From Myxococcales bacterium (GTDB taxonomy: Bacteria > Myxococcota_A > Polyangia > Palsa-1104 > JAEUJZ01): a stretch of 64,000 bases of DNA. This document shows, in pieces, positions 62,710 to 64,000 of the stretch. The DNA is taken from contig JAEUKB010000023.1 of assembly GCA_016794365.1 (NCBI GenBank), positions 1 to 64,000 on the forward strand. The letters run 5' to 3'. Below the pieces are notes generated by a model. It searched no databases. It had not been told where the DNA came from and saw only the letters and a list, made by a program, of their open reading frames with translations. Each line of letters opens with the position of its first letter. Within the stretch, counting starts at the first letter, position 1. A program made the position numbers and the translations under genes.

Positions 62710-64000
62710 CTAGCGGACGGCAGCGCCAAGGGCAGAGCCGCCGACGGCCAGCAGCGACTTGAGGTCTTCGTCGTTGAACATGAGCTGACCGCCGACGTAG
62801 AAGTCGCGACCAAAGGAGCCCTGACCTCCGGGTGGACGATCGTTTATGACATCATCGACGCCCGCCAAGACGTACAGGTTGCGATAGAACTGCACCGTCG
62901 AGTAGATGCGCAGCCGGGGCCAGATGTTGGTGCGGAAGTCGAAGGCGTCGATCTTGAAGGTGAGCCGCTCTTTGAGCAGGTCGATGTCCATGCCGATGCC
63001 GCCCGTGCTTTCCTTGATGCCGTAGCGCAGCGTCAGGATGAACCACTTGGGATCCAGAAACAGGCGCTTGGCAAACTGAAACGAGATCTTGAAGGCGCGG
63101 GTGATCTGCACCAGATCGGTGGTGGTGGTGAGCGGCTTGGCCGGATCGTCGGTGGTGGTGATGGTTCGGGAAAACGATCGGGACATGCGCGGGTCGTCAA
63201 TCAGCTCGAGCTGGTAGTACTTGTCGGGGCGGGTCTGGAGACGGATCTCGATGGCGTTTTTGAAGTCGTTGGCTTTGATGTAGTACTCGCTGCGCAGGCC
63301 GACGATGGTCTGAAGCTGGCTAAAGCCGCGCACCAGGTCCGAGGCATCGGCGGTGATCTGCTCGACGTTGTTGGCGATGGCGTCGTCCACAAGCAGGCGT
63401 CCGACGGTTCCCTTGCCTTTGCGAATGTCGCCGGTGATGTGATCGACGTTGCCGAGCGCGCGGTTTAACGAATCGACGGCCTGGGACAGCTTGTCGAGGT
63501 TGTTGCGCAGCTTGGTGCCGGTGGAATCGACCTCTGAAGTGCCTTTGCCGACGAGATCGCGCAGACCTTCGGTGACCTCGCGGACGTTGGCGAGCGAGAT
63601 CTGCACGTCCTTGGCCGACTGTCCCGAGGTGATGCCGCGCACGTCCTGGGCGATGCCATCGACGTGCTTGAGGAGCGAGGCAATGGCTTCCGAGTTCTGC
63701 GCCACGGAGTCTTTGACCTCACGCGCGATGTCCTGCACGGGGCCTTGGGTCAGGCGCTGCACGTCGCGCAAGATGTCGCGCACAATCGGCAGCGTCTCAT
63801 TGACCTGATACAAGATGTCGCCGGTTGTCACGGCTTCGACGACGTTGATGAGCTGGTCGCCGCTCTTTAGCACGCGGTTTTTGACCATCTGTCCCGACAG
63901 CGGATCGGGCGACTGCGGGGTGCCGGGATCGATTTCCAAGAAATACTCGCCGAGCAGCGAGCTGGACTTTTTGTAGATGACGGCGTTCGACCACAGCTCG
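62710..64000 (-). CDS. MCE/MlaD-family protein (partial, runs off the window)
   Basis: The visible 430 residues start within the MCE domain ('NAVIYKKSSSLLGEYFLEIDPGTP') and continue into a long helical stretch ('LPIVRDILRDVQRLTQGPVQDIAREVKDSV...'). A C-terminal beta-rich domain follows ('EYYIKANDFKNAIEIRLQTRPDKYYQLELIDDP' and 'PRLRIYSTVQFYRNLYVLAGVDDV'), resembling an outer-membrane-facing barrel. MCE proteins carry lipids between membranes, and the rest of an Mla-type transporter should lie upstream, outside the window. It is the first visible gene of an operon with the DUF4159 and VWA genes. Confidence 0.82.
   Translation of the reverse strand, partial: ELWSNAVIYKKSSSLLGEYFLEIDPGTPQSPDPLSGQMVKNRVLKSGDQLINVVEAVTTGDILYQVNETLPIVRDILRDVQRLTQGPVQDIAREVKDSVAQNSEAIASLLKHVDGIAQDVRGITSGQSAKDVQISLANVREVTEGLRDLVGKGTSEVDSTGTKLRNNLDKLSQAVDSLNRALGNVDHITGDIRKGKGTVGRLLVDDAIANNVEQITADASDLVRGFSQLQTIVGLRSEYYIKANDFKNAIEIRLQTRPDKYYQLELIDDPRMSRSFSRTITTTDDPAKPLTTTTDLVQITRAFKISFQFAKRLFLDPKWFILTLRYGIKESTGGIGMDIDLLKERLTFKIDAFDFRTNIWPRLRIYSTVQFYRNLYVLAGVDDVINDRPPGGQGSFGRDFYVGGQLMFNDEDLKSLLAVGGSALGAAVR

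Overview
The window is GC-rich, gene-dense bacterial chromosome and most likely comes from a myxobacterium-like member of the Myxococcota, probably on the Polyangia side. The evidence is the mix of families: several eukaryote-like Ser/Thr kinases, double-FHA proteins, NtrB/NtrC-type two-component proteins, an AgmC-like glycine-rich surface protein followed by an OmpA protein with calcium-binding repeats, many small lipoproteins, a B12-type acyl-CoA mutase, a SCP-x thiolase, and a GlnRS with a GatB/YqeY-type tail. This assignment is inferred from protein families, not from an rRNA gene. I see no rRNA, tRNA or CRISPR locus.

Layout. 0-3.5 kb: trmO, a 42-bp minisatellite, a TetR regulator, and three tandem SpoIIAA/STAS-like paralogues with a duplicated promoter. 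3.5-11 kb: an RnfC-like ferredoxin plus NtrB-type kinase operon, two beta-propeller surface proteins, an SDR and a cyclophilin. 11-17.5 kb: a dual-specificity phosphatase, a PAS-HisKA protein with no ATPase domain, glnS and a PAS-STAS protein. 17.5-22.2 kb: an envelope operon (AgmC-like plus OmpA). 22.2-25.4 kb: an AT-rich pair consisting of a fourth STAS-like protein and a Ser/Thr kinase whose N-terminus looks like an effector-associated (death-like adaptor) domain. 25.5-35 kb: an NtrC regulator, a B3/B4 domain protein, a kinase/FHA/FHA cluster, and an outer-membrane barrel plus 13-haem cytochrome operon. 35-50 kb: acyl-CoA mutase, thiolase, lipoproteins, an oxidoreductase/LysR pair, pirin, a porin, and a persulfide dioxygenase-rhodanese operon that has a sigma-54 promoter and an upstream palindrome.

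50.37-55.73 kb: a 5.35-kb integrative element. It has split a peptidoglycan-binding/lysozyme-like gene in two at a 7-bp core (CATCAAG). Joining the two halves at that core restores one open reading frame of about 438 residues. The element carries a tyrosine integrase next to its right end, short direct repeats near both ends that could be integrase arm sites, a small antitoxin-like gene coupled to a Fic-nucleosidase fusion, a zinc-ribbon gene that looks frameshifted, and an overlapping polymorphic-toxin-tail/immunity pair. This is the best candidate for an undescribed system in the window.

55.7-64 kb: the severed lysozyme-like half, two unknown genes, a second copy of the 42-bp minisatellite, an esterase, and an envelope-linked operon of an MCE (MlaD-like) protein, a DUF4159 protein and a VWA/amidotransferase-like protein. 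A 124-bp nested inverted repeat occurs at both ends of the window (141-264 and 59245-59367), each time touching the stop codon of a minus-strand gene.
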